Shown here: positions 33,063-42,625 of the stretch, piece by piece
Position numbering within the stretch: the first letter of the stretch is position 1
Layout: the number at the start of each line of letters is the position of its first letter
Notes under the pieces: model-generated
Database searches by the model: none
What the model was told of the DNA's origin: nothing
Seen by the model: only the letters and a program-made list of their open reading frames with translations
Assembly: GCF_003335505.1 (NCBI RefSeq)
Contig: NZ_QPEX01000028.1
Location: 186,001-250,000, forward strand
Direction of reading: 5' to 3'
DNA length: 64,000 bases
DNA from: Bremerella cremea
GTDB lineage: Bacteria; Planctomycetota; Planctomycetia; Pirellulales; Pirellulaceae
Position numbers and translations under genes: made by a program

Positions 33063-33683
33063 TTACTTCAAGGGCTGCACTTCCACTTTGCGAATGCTGA
33101 CCTTGCTACCAGGATCGTGTTGCTGGAAAGCAAAGTGCCCTTCTTTGAAGGTCTTGTCGAAGTCGAGGTATTCGTACAGTTCGTCGCCATCGACGGTGAC
33201 CTTGATACGGGTCATCTCGCGGCCACGCCAAACGTCGTCACGCACTTCCAGTTCATAGGTGAACCACTCGCCTGGCTTGACCAGTTCTTTGTAAACATGG
33301 CACATGCCATAAATCGAACCGGTACGAATGGGATCAGAATGCGTGCTGTCGATTTGTGCTTCGTAACCATCCATGAAGCCAGGACGGCGAGTGGTACGGA
33401 AGTACAGCCCTGAGTTGCCACCGTCGTTGATCTTCACTTCGGCGCGGTACTTGAAGTTTTTGTAGGGACCGGTGGTGTTGACCAGCATCGAAGCATTGCC
33501 GGTACCTTGGATGGCGCCCTCTTTTACTTCCCAGTGGCTGTCGTCGTTGCCGACCTTTTCCCAGCCATCGAGCGTCTTGCCATCAAATAGCGGGGTCCAC
33601 TTGGCGTCTTCGGCTGAGATGGTGGAAACCAGGCAGATAGCAGCGAGCATTGCGAACGTACACGACAAAGAACGTGTGAGCAT
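33063..33683 (-). CDS. Secreted DUF1080 protein (3-keto-disaccharide/glycoside hydrolase-like)
   Basis: A 206-residue exported protein with signal peptide MLTRSLSCTFAMLAAICLVS. The DUF1080 beta-jelly-roll is clear: WTPLFDGKTLDGWEKVG near residue 30, NSGLYFRTTRRPGFMDGYEA near 90-109 and GEWFTYELEV near 140. Some DUF1080 members are reported to cleave 3-keto-glycosides. I took the ATG at 33683 because AGGA lies nine bases upstream; two earlier in-frame starts are less well placed. It heads the leftward sugar block. Confidence 0.87.
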   Translation of the reverse strand: MLTRSLSCTFAMLAAICLVSTISAEDAKWTPLFDGKTLDGWEKVGNDDSHWEVKEGAIQGTGNASMLVNTTGPYKNFKYRAEVKINDGGNSGLYFRTTRRPGFMDGYEAQIDSTHSDPIRTGSIYGMCHVYKELVKPGEWFTYELEVRDDVWRGREMTRIKVTVDGDELYEYLDFDKTFKEGHFAFQQHDPGSKVSIRKVEVQPLK

Positions 33684-34109
33684 GTTAGACATTCCTAAAC
33701 GAGAATCGAGTTGCAAAACATGGGGTTGCGTTTGTTAAATATCTCTCGATTGTACCTATTACAAATCAAATAGCCATCGCAGGACCGAGCGTGTGATTGA
33801 CGCGGGATATCGCTCTTGACTGAGGCAACAAGTCCCTAAGATAAGGGGCTGTTGAAGATCAACGAATGGCTTCTACAACGCAAAACAAGCCAAAAACGAG
33901 AAGACGGTCCATTGGGTGGGGCAAGTCAGCGGCGCTGATTAAGAAGCCGCAGCCCAGAAAGATTCTCCGACAGTGGTCGCCAGCAAGGCCAAGATAATCG
34001 CTGTTCCCAAGGGAGGTTTCATGCAAAACAAAAACAGTCCGATCGGTAAGTACCGATCGGACTGGAAGGTGAAGCTGCGATGATTTCTGCTGCGAACCGA
34101 GCCCTGTGC
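33684..34109. other. Intergenic region between DUF1080 gene and gmd
   Basis: About 430 bp with the gmd terminator at its right end. No convincing gene: open frames here lack ribosome-binding sites and family similarity. The left part upstream of 33683 must hold the promoter of the sugar block; TTGTTAAATATCTC near 33731 is AT-rich but no consensus promoter is evident. Confidence 0.5.
34035..34064 (-). terminator. Rho-independent terminator after gmd
   Basis: CAGTCCGATCGGTA pairs perfectly with TACCGATCGGACTG, a 14-bp stem with a 2-base gap at the tip. On the minus strand it is followed by TTTTTGTTTTGC. It lies about 45 bp past the gmd stop. Confidence 0.88.
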
Positions 34110-35165
<1,056 letters not shown>

Positions 35166-35231
35166 TTAGCGAATTCTTTTGAACGATAAAACGTCAATTA
35201 AAGAACGAAATCGTTGCCCATGCTATTTTGA

Positions 35232-36581
35232 CTAAGCGGCCGTCCTGGCTGCTTGAAGTCGTTGTTGTTGTATGTCTTTCGCAATTGCCCCAACGGTGTC
35301 TACCAGTTTGGGGAAAACGACCGACCAAGGCTCGTTGAGCGTTTGCTTGGGAGGGGCCGTTCGCCAACCTTGGGTGGCTTCGAATTGGGAAATTTGTTGG
35401 CTTAGTTCGCTTGGATCGTCCAAGGAGAAGAAGCTGCTGTCAGGACCGGCGACTTCACGGAAGATCGGGATATCGCTGGCAAAAACGTGGAGCCCATGAT
35501 GGGCCGCTTCAACAATCGGAAGGCCAAACCCTTCGGCCTTGGAAGTCAAAACGAATGCTTTGCTATGCTCGTAGATATAGGAGAGCATTGTATCGTCGAC
35601 GTTGTTCAGCAGATGTAAACGCTTGTCCGCCTCTGGGTGACTGGCAATTCGTTTCAGAAGGTCGTCGCACTTCCAGCCAATTTTTCCCACCAATACCAGA
35701 GACACGTCTTTCCCCTCGGCCCAGAGGCGATCGAACGCATCAAGCAGGTAATGATGATTCTTGCGAATCTCGAGGGTCGACACCATTAGGTAAGGAGCTT
35801 TGTCGCGGTTGGCGAATAGCTTAGCAATGTCGGCAGGGATATTCAGTTCACTCGTGTTTTGAGGAGCGTCCAGATCGCAGCCGAGACGGACGTGGCGAAC
35901 TTGCCAGTCCGCAAGAGGGCCGTTCTTTTCGTGAACAAAACTGCGGAGATCGTCGGCAATCGCCTTGGCATCCCCAATCATGAAGTCGACCGTATGAATC
36001 AACCGCTCGATCCAGCTACAGAAGTTGTGCTGGACGTGGTTCGTAAAAAATTCTGGATAGCGGACCGGAATCAAGTCGTGCACCATCGCTCCGACGAGAG
36101 CGCCGTTTTGCTGGGCATGCTGAACCGCATCGAACATTTCAGGCAGATCCCACCAGGAATCTGGCATCAGAATGACATCACCGGGGCCTGGGTTGGCAGG
36201 TTCAAGCGATGCCTGAAACGAGCGAACCAGGTGGCGAACTTTTCGATCGATCGTCCGAGGATAAAGGAGCTTGCGAAGTCGAGTACCGAGTTTATTCAAA
36301 CGCAAACGTGTCGAAGTGTTTACCCAATGGGGAAGCACTCGATTGGTGAGGGCTTCAAAGTCGATTTGATAACGACGATAACCTCTCGCTGCGCACCAGC
36401 GATCGACATGAACAAACCGCCCATTCACATGAACAACCGGGAAGCATTCAATATCATTGCGCTCGGAAAACGCCACGGCTTCACGAGCCAAGCACCGGGC
36501 AACTCGTTGGATGCCCGTGTTGTAGTCGTGCGAGGCGGTGTGCGTGATGTCGATCATTAATCGACGCATCGGTAAGTCCAT
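35232..36581 (-). CDS. Glycosyltransferase family 4-type (GT-B fold)
   Basis: A 449-residue protein with an N-terminal domain starting RRLMIDITHTASHDYNTGIQ, and a C-terminal GT4 domain: VSTLEIRKNHHYLLDAF near 267-283, VLVGKIGWKCDDLL near 296 and SKAEGFGLPIVEAAHHG near 352-368, containing the E-x7-E-type nucleotide-sugar site. It probably adds mannose or a deoxysugar to a surface glycan. No membrane segment is seen. It lies about 120 bp upstream of gmd on the same strand. A second ATG four codons in is also possible as start. Confidence 0.87.
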   Translation of the reverse strand: MDLPMRRLMIDITHTASHDYNTGIQRVARCLAREAVAFSERNDIECFPVVHVNGRFVHVDRWCAARGYRRYQIDFEALTNRVLPHWVNTSTRLRLNKLGTRLRKLLYPRTIDRKVRHLVRSFQASLEPANPGPGDVILMPDSWWDLPEMFDAVQHAQQNGALVGAMVHDLIPVRYPEFFTNHVQHNFCSWIERLIHTVDFMIGDAKAIADDLRSFVHEKNGPLADWQVRHVRLGCDLDAPQNTSELNIPADIAKLFANRDKAPYLMVSTLEIRKNHHYLLDAFDRLWAEGKDVSLVLVGKIGWKCDDLLKRIASHPEADKRLHLLNNVDDTMLSYIYEHSKAFVLTSKAEGFGLPIVEAAHHGLHVFASDIPIFREVAGPDSSFFSLDDPSELSQQISQFEATQGWRTAPPKQTLNEPWSVVFPKLVDTVGAIAKDIQQQRLQAARTAA

Positions 36582-36866
36582 TTACTTGTCTCGATCCAAG
36601 GGCACCAATTTGCGAAATGGCTCGAATTGGCGAGACGGATAATAGCACAACCGATAGCACGGCCAAACCCCAATGTTAGTCAGGCGATTCCAAGTAATTG
36701 ATTGCGAGAATTGAGCCAGTAAAACTCGGGAAAAATCGCCGCAAAAAGCCAATAAAGTAGCCTACTTTCTCGCTACTCTTACTCAAGATGGCAATCTGGA
36801 TGGGTGGAGCTTGTCAATGTGCCGATGCTAGCAACCTTTGGTGAAATCGGCTGTCGTATTTTTTGC

Positions 36867-38138
36867 TTAACCAAAGAGAGGTTGGACTAATTTCCAAACC
36901 ATATTGCCGGAAAGCATGAGGGCAATAAGGAGTGAGCAGGAAGCGATCGCACAGGCCGTGATTTTCAGACCTGATTTCGGGAGATGAATTGAAAGAAAGA
37001 GCATCGCGAAAGCTAGCAGCGGGACGCCGACAACTGTCAACGCTTGAGCGGTCACGATTAAGTTGACTTTTGGCCACTGCAGCCAGTTGATGATGATTGC
37101 GGCAATCATCCCAATGACGAGGCCAAAGACGGTAAACAGCTTGACAGGAGAATCGTTCACGCTGGCCGGCAAGCCCAGGCTATCACTCAGTGCGGTTCCT
37201 CCGATGAGAGCATTAACTAGCAAAGAGCTAAACGCCCCAGCTGCCAGGCCGATACAAAACATCCATTCTGCCTGGGGCCCGATCAGCGGATTTAGCTGCT
37301 TGGCTACATCGGTGACGGTCGAGACATCGCTTCCCCGTAGAACCGTCGCGGACGTAACCATGATCACAAAGCTGATTCCCCCTAATACAAGGATCCCTGC
37401 GATTGAGTCGACGATTCCGTTGGCTAGGTCATTGCGTGTCCATTTCTTCTCGCGAACGCCGTAGATCTGATAAAAGGCTCCGGCGATCGAGTAAGTTGTG
37501 GCAAACATCCCTAGTAGCATGACGATGTTCCCCCCTTTAGGAAGTTGGGGAATGAACCCCCGGGCTACTTCACCAATAGGTGGCTGAACCACAATTAAGT
37601 TGATCACAAAACCGACCAACATGATGCCGACCATGACCATCATGAGCTTCTCAATGAATTGATACGGGGCCTTGCTGCCATAGAGGGCCCAGACGAGTCC
37701 TAGATTGACCAGGACGATCACAAGCAGCGATCCAAGATTGGCAATAGTCCCTCCCTCTTCTTGCCCGCCACTGGCGATGTTCACCACCGCGATGATGGCT
37801 AGGTTGTTCGTAAATTGGAAGCAACTGGTGATCAAAAAGAAGACGACCCCAATGACAACCGTAAAGGGACGCCCAAGGCGTTGAGCGATTTCAGTGAAGG
37901 GAGAATGCTCGTAACTGATTCCGAGGACTGCCGCTAGGAATACGGTGAGGGCCATGAAGAGCGAGGCCAGGGCTAAGACCCAGATCATGTCATAGCCGTA
38001 TTCGGCACCGACTTTCGAGTTCGACAGAATACTGCCAGGCCCAAGGACAACCGAGGCCACAATGATCGCCGGACCAATTGCTTTGAGGATTCGTAGGAAG
38101 GAGATCCGATTTGAGCTTTCTGCAGCGACTTCGGACAT
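36867..38138 (-). CDS. Nramp-family transporter lacking canonical metal-binding residues
   Basis: A 423-residue protein with about 11 membrane helices and Nramp layout. In the first helix the region that normally reads DPGN reads GPGS (SVVLGPGSILSNSKVGAEYG near residues 27-46), and the MPH motif expected in the sixth helix is replaced in GMFATTYSIAGAFYQIYG near 210-227. The Asp, Asn and Met that bind Mn/Fe are therefore missing. It may move another ion or solute. It is separated from the lipoprotein gene upstream by a hairpin. Confidence 0.78.
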   Translation of the reverse strand: MSEVAAESSNRISFLRILKAIGPAIIVASVVLGPGSILSNSKVGAEYGYDMIWVLALASLFMALTVFLAAVLGISYEHSPFTEIAQRLGRPFTVVIGVVFFLITSCFQFTNNLAIIAVVNIASGGQEEGGTIANLGSLLVIVLVNLGLVWALYGSKAPYQFIEKLMMVMVGIMLVGFVINLIVVQPPIGEVARGFIPQLPKGGNIVMLLGMFATTYSIAGAFYQIYGVREKKWTRNDLANGIVDSIAGILVLGGISFVIMVTSATVLRGSDVSTVTDVAKQLNPLIGPQAEWMFCIGLAAGAFSSLLVNALIGGTALSDSLGLPASVNDSPVKLFTVFGLVIGMIAAIIINWLQWPKVNLIVTAQALTVVGVPLLAFAMLFLSIHLPKSGLKITACAIASCSLLIALMLSGNMVWKLVQPLFG

Positions 38139-38161
38139 TGAGTTCTCGCTTTTCAGACAGG

Positions 38162-38202
38162 TGATCGCTCAATCAAAAGGGATTACCTTTTTTGAGCGAT
38201 CA
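38162..38202 (-). other. Hairpin between lipoprotein gene and Nramp-like gene
   Basis: TGATCGCTCAA (38162-38172) pairs perfectly with TTGAGCGATCA (38192-38202). A nested AAAAGG/CCTTTT can extend it. It lies 52 bp past the lipoprotein stop and 24 bp before the transporter start. It may end the upstream transcript or act in the transporter leader; no known ion riboswitch is recognised. Confidence 0.5.
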
Positions 38203-38253
38203 GAAGTTAGACGGTAGGTGGAGAGGTATTATGGCAGGAAGTCAGGCTGATTT

Positions 38254-38643
38254 TCAAAGAGGAAAGTCGATGATATTTTCGCCGGCACTTACCTCTGCCT
38301 TCAGGCCCGACTGGCTGTCGCTACTGTACTTGACCGGCAAGATCGCTTCTACCGGAGCCTCAGGGCCATGGTCTTTCACGGCGATGATCATGACGCGATG
38401 CTTACCGACAGGTACTCCATTGCCAAAATCACGCGTTTGGGCCACATAAGTTCCATCGGTCTGAATTTCAGCGAAAGCATTAGGCAAGCCATCTGTTTCA
38501 GGCACAAAGGTGATCGTCCCGGTCGTGAGCGGTTTGCCCTTATAGGTCACGGTGCCTTTGACGTCTCCCATTTCGGGACCAGCACTACCACAACCGACGG
38601 CTGCGATAAGTAAGAGAACAAGCAGAGAAAGCGGCTTAGTCAT
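38254..38643 (-). CDS. Small lipoprotein with carboxypeptidase-regulatory-like beta fold
   Basis: A 129-residue lipoprotein: signal with lipobox LIAAVGCGSAGP near residues 12-23, then a single beta-sandwich of the type seen in many planctomycete lipoproteins (VKGTVTYKGKPLTTGTITFV near 28-47, then PVGKHRVMI near 78). Function unknown. It follows the DUF1559 gene, with a terminator between, a pairing repeated at 46.2-47.6 kb. Confidence 0.8.
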   Translation of the reverse strand: MTKPLSLLVLLLIAAVGCGSAGPEMGDVKGTVTYKGKPLTTGTITFVPETDGLPNAFAEIQTDGTYVAQTRDFGNGVPVGKHRVMIIAVKDHGPEAPVEAILPVKYSSDSQSGLKAEVSAGENIIDFPL

Positions 38644-38696
38644 ACGTTTTTTGGGAACTCAAGTTGAAGACAAGTGAGATGGGGAAGAGAAGAAAT

Positions 38697-38738
38697 AACA
38701 AAAAGCCACCACGGGTTCCTGGGGAAAGCGTGGTGGCT
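38697..38738 (-). terminator. Rho-independent terminator after the DUF1559 gene
   Basis: AGCCACCACG (38704-38713) pairs with CGTGGTGGCT (38729-38738), followed on the minus strand by TTTTTGTTATTT. It lies between the DUF1559 gene and the lipoprotein gene and should lower expression of the second. Confidence 0.85.
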
Positions 38739-38756
38739 GATGAAGAATCGTCTGGA

Positions 38757-39692
38757 TTAGAACGCAGGAATGACTTCCTGATTGTTCTTGGTGGCAAACG
38801 CTTTGAGAATATCGAGCCGCATTGTTTCTGACAAAAACGTAACGCTGCCGTCTGACATCGCGAACATGGCGCCCCCTGGATGATAGCTACCAAAAGGTGT
38901 CGAGTTCGTGGTAAAGACCCCTCGGTAATTGATGGGGAACTGCACCATTTTATGGTCGATCATTAGCCAATCGGTGGCGTTATAGCGGTAGTATCCCCAC
39001 ACCCATGGTTTGATCCCCCCAAACCCCGTGATCATATTTGGCGAAGTTGGCCAGCCCTGCGTGCTCGATATTTCTCCTAATAGCATTGTATTGGTCGTGC
39101 CGTCGACCATATCGGCAAAGCGGGTCTTGCTCATTGGGTAAAGCACCCCGGAAGAAGAATACCCCGGACGAGAGCTATCGGCAGGCGTATGGTACTCCGT
39201 GTCAAACGACCCACCATTGGCCCGATAGTGCAGTCCTCCTTGCTTATCTTGATACGGAAAATTACCAGAACCAGGCTGGTCCGAGGCTGTTTCGCCCAGT
39301 GGAGACGAAGGGCAAGTGATATTGGGTACTGGGCCGAAAATCGGATTGTTTTGATCGTTACTGCGGTAGGGACTACGAGTCATCATGTAGTCCTTGTTGA
39401 GCGACTCCATCGCTTCGTAGCGTGTGCCCTGTTCAAAAAACGGAAACAATCGCGGCACCCATCCCAACGGATAAGTGACACTTGCGTGAAGGCCACCAGG
39501 CATGAACTTGCCGTAGGTGTCGTGATAGTTGTGAAATGCCAGCCCCAACTGCTTCATGTGGTTGCTGCATTGCATGCGACGTGCAGCTTCACGAGCCTGC
39601 TGCACGGCAGGCAAGAGAAGAGAAATCAGAACGCCAATAATGGCTATGACAACCAATAGCTCAACTAATGTGAATCCCGGAGAACGTTTCAT
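38757..39692 (-). CDS. DUF1559 protein with type IV pilin-like N-terminus
   Basis: A 311-residue protein. The N-terminus GFTLVELLVVIAIIGVLISL is a class III (prepilin-peptidase) signal with Glu at position 5 of the mature part, followed by PAVQQAREAARRMQCSNHMK, the DUF1559 hallmark. The rest is the large secreted domain ending with GAMFAMSDGSVTFLSETM. DUF1559 proteins are highly expanded in planctomycetes and of unknown function; the N-terminus suggests pseudopilus-like export. The ATG at 39692 has AAGG upstream. Two palindromes in the upstream region may be operators. Confidence 0.93.
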   Translation of the reverse strand: MKRSPGFTLVELLVVIAIIGVLISLLLPAVQQAREAARRMQCSNHMKQLGLAFHNYHDTYGKFMPGGLHASVTYPLGWVPRLFPFFEQGTRYEAMESLNKDYMMTRSPYRSNDQNNPIFGPVPNITCPSSPLGETASDQPGSGNFPYQDKQGGLHYRANGGSFDTEYHTPADSSRPGYSSSGVLYPMSKTRFADMVDGTTNTMLLGEISSTQGWPTSPNMITGFGGIKPWVWGYYRYNATDWLMIDHKMVQFPINYRGVFTTNSTPFGSYHPGGAMFAMSDGSVTFLSETMRLDILKAFATKNNQEVIPAF

Positions 39693-39806
39693 GGAAGACC
39701 TTAAAAAATGAATAGACAAACGTTTGCGTAAGAGAAAAGAGAGTTCGTGTCGTAATGCGTTTGAGACTAGGTCAATGTTTTTGTGTGGAAAACGCCTCTT
39801 TTTCGA

Positions 39807-39824
39807 TGATGTCAGCTGATATCA
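39807..39824. promoter_or_regulatory. Palindromic operator candidate, copy 1
   Basis: TGATGTC-AGCT-GATATCA, arms of seven bases with one mismatch in symmetry, 115 bp upstream of the DUF1559 start. It is the exact reverse complement of copy 2 at 40210 over all 18 bases and shares its arms with copy 3 near nagB. Confidence 0.55.
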
Positions 39825-40209
39825 AATTGGCCAAAAAAATAGAATGAAGGGTTTCACTTGATGTCGGTGCTACTTGTCTAAGTGACTCTCGGGACAAGCA
39901 AAAAAAGCTCAATGCAAAGAGTGGGCCATTGGAGTGTTTTTATGTTCCCAGGGGGAAGTTTCCTGGGAATGTGCCTAGGAATACTGCGATTTGATTTGAA
40001 AAAAGCAAGATCGTTGGCCGCGCGTTTTGAGTAGTTAGCTGATTATTTGCCCTGTTGCTCGCCTGTTTGCCTCAAAACTGGGCAGCTTCTTTGACCGGCG
40101 AGCATCTTGCAAGGGATGAAAAAGAAGCCCATGAACTGAACCCCGCCTTCGCTCAGACCACCCTGAAAAATAGCTAAGAGCGCAGTCATGGACATCTTGT
40201 TAAGGTAAA

Positions 40210-40227
40210 TGATATCAGCTGACATCA
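40210..40227. promoter_or_regulatory. Palindromic operator candidate, copy 2
   Basis: TGATATC-AGCT-GACATCA, the exact inverse of copy 1, about 390 bp further from the DUF1559 gene. Two identical sites at this distance could allow DNA looping, or this one may serve an unrecognised transcript. Confidence 0.5.
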
Positions 40228-40343
40228 GTGAGGCAAGAAAAAAGTACATTGCTGCGAGGAAATGCTGAGAACTTTCTAGCAGACCGGAAAAAAGGTCCGC
40301 TAAGTTTGCCGCGAGAAGATTCGGGCGAAGAAGTCAGCTAAAA

Positions 40344-40376
40344 CAAAAAAAGCCGCTCCAGTTTCCTGGGCGGCTT
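40344..40376 (-). terminator. Rho-independent terminator after the barrel protein gene
   Basis: AAGCCGC-T-CCAG pairs with CTGG-GCGGCTT around TTTC, one T bulged; on the minus strand it is followed by TTTTTTGTTT. It lies 29 bp past the stop of the gene at 40405. Confidence 0.85.
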
Positions 40377-40404
40377 TCTGTTGAAAAAGTTCGCTCTTGC
40401 ACGA

Positions 40405-41430
40405 TTAGTATCGGAAGATCATATCGACCATCAAGCGGCTGTTGGTGATATCTTTAAAGCTGGTTACTGGGAACTCGTAGGCGATGCCCGTTTCCAGGTG
40501 GCTGGATGGCTTGTATCGCATACCAACGTTCTGGGTAACCAGATTGTTGCCAACGACGTCGTTGCTACGCAGGTTAAACAGGTCTGTACCAGCTACGCCC
40601 AGGTTCGAGCCTCGCGAAGCGTCATCGGTCCAGTGCCACCAAGCCACTTCGGTGAAAGCGTAAACCGTGTCGGTCAACTTCACGTCCAAGTGGTTGGACC
40701 AATGGATGGCCGACGTTTGAATGCTGGTGTCAGCCGGCAAGCGATAGCCAACGCTCGACAGAATATGGGCGTTGCCGTCCAACAGCCGCTGGCCAGCGGT
40801 AAGGAACATGTTGAATTCGCCGTCGCCTTGGGCTTGCAGGGCTGCTGTGCTACCTACCGGCAATTCGTAGGTGAAACCAGCGGAAACGATGCGGCCTTTG
40901 AAGGGGTCGCGAATCAGGTTGTATTTCAAACCAGCCGAAACATCTGCCCAGCCATCGTTTAGCAGAGTGCCAAGTGTTCCGTTGGTGTTGTCGACAATGT
41001 AGCCGTCTTTGGTAGCGATAATGCTCAAGCGATCGGTCAAAGCGATACGAAATTGAGCGGCGTAAAGTTGAACCGATCCACCAGCAGAAATATTGTTTCC
41101 GACAGTGTTAGGAACCCAGTGATTCACAAAGATCGGCCGTAATTCGGTCACGGTACGCGGGTCTTCAAAGAAGACGAAGTTGATCATGGGGCTAATAAAG
41201 TCATCGAAGCAATGATCGCTCGGATGAAGGAGGCCCAACAGGCTCGAATCGCAGCCACAGCAGCTGTCGCATTCGCAGCACGATGCAATGGAGGAATCAA
41301 TACCGCAATCGCTACAAGTTGCGATATCAGTAGGCTCAAAGAGCTCACCCGCATTTAGGGTGCGTTGAACCCCGCCCGTTGCCGCCATGGCAAGTAAAAC
41401 TAACGTTGTAAAGCTGAACGAGATTCGCAT
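40405..41430 (-). CDS. Outer-membrane beta-barrel protein with Cys-rich N-terminus
   Basis: A 341-residue exported protein. The signal peptide (MRISFSFTTLVLLAMAATGG) is followed by a short Cys-rich stretch near residues 36-60 with the pattern C-x2-C-x7-CC-x-C-x2-CC-x-C, then amphipathic beta strands (for example YAFTEVAWWHWTD and VGMRYKPSSHLETGIAYEFP) and a C-terminal aromatic (MIFRY), as expected for an outer-membrane barrel. Function unknown; a porin is plausible. GGAG lies four bases before the ATG at 41430. It diverges from nagB, with an operator-like palindrome in the shared region. Confidence 0.75.
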   Translation of the reverse strand: MRISFSFTTLVLLAMAATGGVQRTLNAGELFEPTDIATCSDCGIDSSIASCCECDSCCGCDSSLLGLLHPSDHCFDDFISPMINFVFFEDPRTVTELRPIFVNHWVPNTVGNNISAGGSVQLYAAQFRIALTDRLSIIATKDGYIVDNTNGTLGTLLNDGWADVSAGLKYNLIRDPFKGRIVSAGFTYELPVGSTAALQAQGDGEFNMFLTAGQRLLDGNAHILSSVGYRLPADTSIQTSAIHWSNHLDVKLTDTVYAFTEVAWWHWTDDASRGSNLGVAGTDLFNLRSNDVVGNNLVTQNVGMRYKPSSHLETGIAYEFPVTSFKDITNSRLMVDMIFRY

Positions 41431-41857
41431 GGTACTCCGCCCTTGATCATCAACCACTTAGTAATTCCCCTGGAAGCCAAGCACCTGGTTAGGAACTGGC
41501 TATGGGGATGACTATCGGAAGAAATCAAGTGAGATTGCCTCGTTTACGTTCTTGGCTGTTACAAAGTACCTAATTGCAACCAATGCATGGTGGCATCCGC
41601 CACGAAAGGTGATTTGTGTCGTGTTTTTTTCTTGGAATTTGTGTTAAATTCCGGTTCAATGAAGTTGGTTTTGTTGGGGGCTCCTTTTGCCTAACTTGTT
41701 AAATAGCTGTTAGTTAGGGATGCTTCGACGCTGCTGGTTGACTTAACTATTGATTGTGTCAAAATGATGTCTCGTGACATCACGTATAAACTGCTGATTC
41801 TCGTGTGTTACGGTAATTACCGACAATAAGTAGCTCTTGGAATAGAATATTAAACGC
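41431..41857. other. Divergent promoter region between barrel gene and nagB
   Basis: About 430 bp of AT-rich sequence serving both directions. It contains GGAATTT/AAATTCC arms (41634-41640, 41646-41652) and the palindrome at 41765-41782. No gene is seen. Confidence 0.55.
41765..41782. promoter_or_regulatory. Palindromic operator candidate, copy 3, upstream of nagB
   Basis: TGATGTC-TCGT-GACATCA, perfect 7-bp arms, 76 bp before the nagB ATG. Arms match the two sites upstream of the DUF1559 gene. GntR- or LacI-type regulators of amino-sugar genes bind palindromes of this size in other bacteria; no regulator gene is in the window. Confidence 0.6.
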
Positions 41858-42607
41858 ATGAAGATTCACGTCTTTGATGATGCTTCCCAACTCGGTTTTG
41901 CTGCGGCAAAACAAGGCGCGGAAGCGATCCGCCAGGCGATTGCCGAGCGAGGAGCTGCTAGCATCATTGTGGCGACAGGTGCCTCCCAGTTTGATACGCT
42001 TGCGGCGTTGGTGGCGGAACCAGGAATCGACTGGACGTGTGTGACCGGTTTTCATCTCGACGAATATCTAGGCCTAGATGATCAACATCCCGCTTCGTTT
42101 CGTCGCTACCTACGAGAGCGATTTGTCTCGCTAGTGCCTTTAAAGGCGTTTCATTATGTCGATGGTTCGAGTGACGATCCTCGCGCCGTTTGCGAACGGT
42201 TGGGTGAGTTGATTTCTCAAAGCCCCATTGATGTGGCCTTCGTCGGGATTGGTGAAAACGGGCACTTGGCGTTCAATGATCCGCCTGCTGATTTCGAGAC
42301 GGCAACGCCCTACTTGATTGTTGAACTGGACGAGGCTTGCCGTCAGCAACAGGCTGGCGAAGGTTGGTTCGCAACCCTGGAGGAGGTGCCAACTCAGGCC
42401 ATCAGTATGTCCTGCCAGCAAATTCTCAAGACCAAGAAGATTATCTGCAGTGTACCTGATCAACGTAAAGCAAATGCGGTTCGCAATAGTGTGGAAGGAC
42501 CTGTTTCGCCTCAGGTTCCGGCCTCCATTTTGCAAACCCACGATGACGTCGGCTTGTTCCTAGATGTTGCTTCCGCTTCTGATCTAACGTCATCCCTTAA
42601 GTCCTGA
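41858..42607 (+). CDS. nagB: Glucosamine-6-phosphate deaminase
   Basis: A 249-residue cytoplasmic enzyme that converts glucosamine-6-P to fructose-6-P and ammonia. Seen: [16 protein letters not shown] near 36-51, [10 protein letters not shown] near 65-74 with the catalytic Asp, and [15 protein letters not shown] near 128-142 with the catalytic His. Length fits the family. It is followed after 18 bp by nagA; together they feed N-acetylglucosamine into glycolysis. Confidence 0.95.
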   Translation: MKIHVFDDASQLGFAAAKQGAEAIRQAIAERGAASIIVATGASQFDTLAALVAEPGIDWTCVTGFHLDEYLGLDDQHPASFRRYLRERFVSLVPLKAFHYVDGSSDDPRAVCERLGELISQSPIDVAFVGIGENGHLAFNDPPADFETATPYLIVELDEACRQQQAGEGWFATLEEVPTQAISMSCQQILKTKKIICSVPDQRKANAVRNSVEGPVSPQVPASILQTHDDVGLFLDVASASDLTSSLKS

Positions 42608-42625
42608 GCCCTTTTTGGGAGACTC

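Larger units (their letters stand above)
39693..40404. other. Long intergenic region upstream of the DUF1559 gene
   Basis: About 710 bp. It holds the terminator of the barrel gene (40344-40376) and two near-identical palindromes at 39807-39824 and 40210-40227. A 50-codon minus-strand frame (40043-40195) just past the second palindrome is possible but lacks a ribosome-binding site and any similarity. The region is AT-rich near 39830 and could carry a long 5' leader. Confidence 0.5.

Noticed and set aside
35859..36560. A 233-residue plus-strand frame opposite the glycosyltransferase gene
   Set aside because: No similarity and no start signal; the sense strand carries conserved GT4 motifs.
38162..38202. 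Ion-sensing riboswitch before the Nramp-like gene
   Set aside because: Only a simple hairpin is visible; no conserved manganese or magnesium riboswitch elements could be recognised.
40043..40249. Small minus-strand frame (50-68 codons) upstream of the DUF1559 gene
   Set aside because: No ribosome-binding site or similarity; part of it overlaps the palindrome at 40210.
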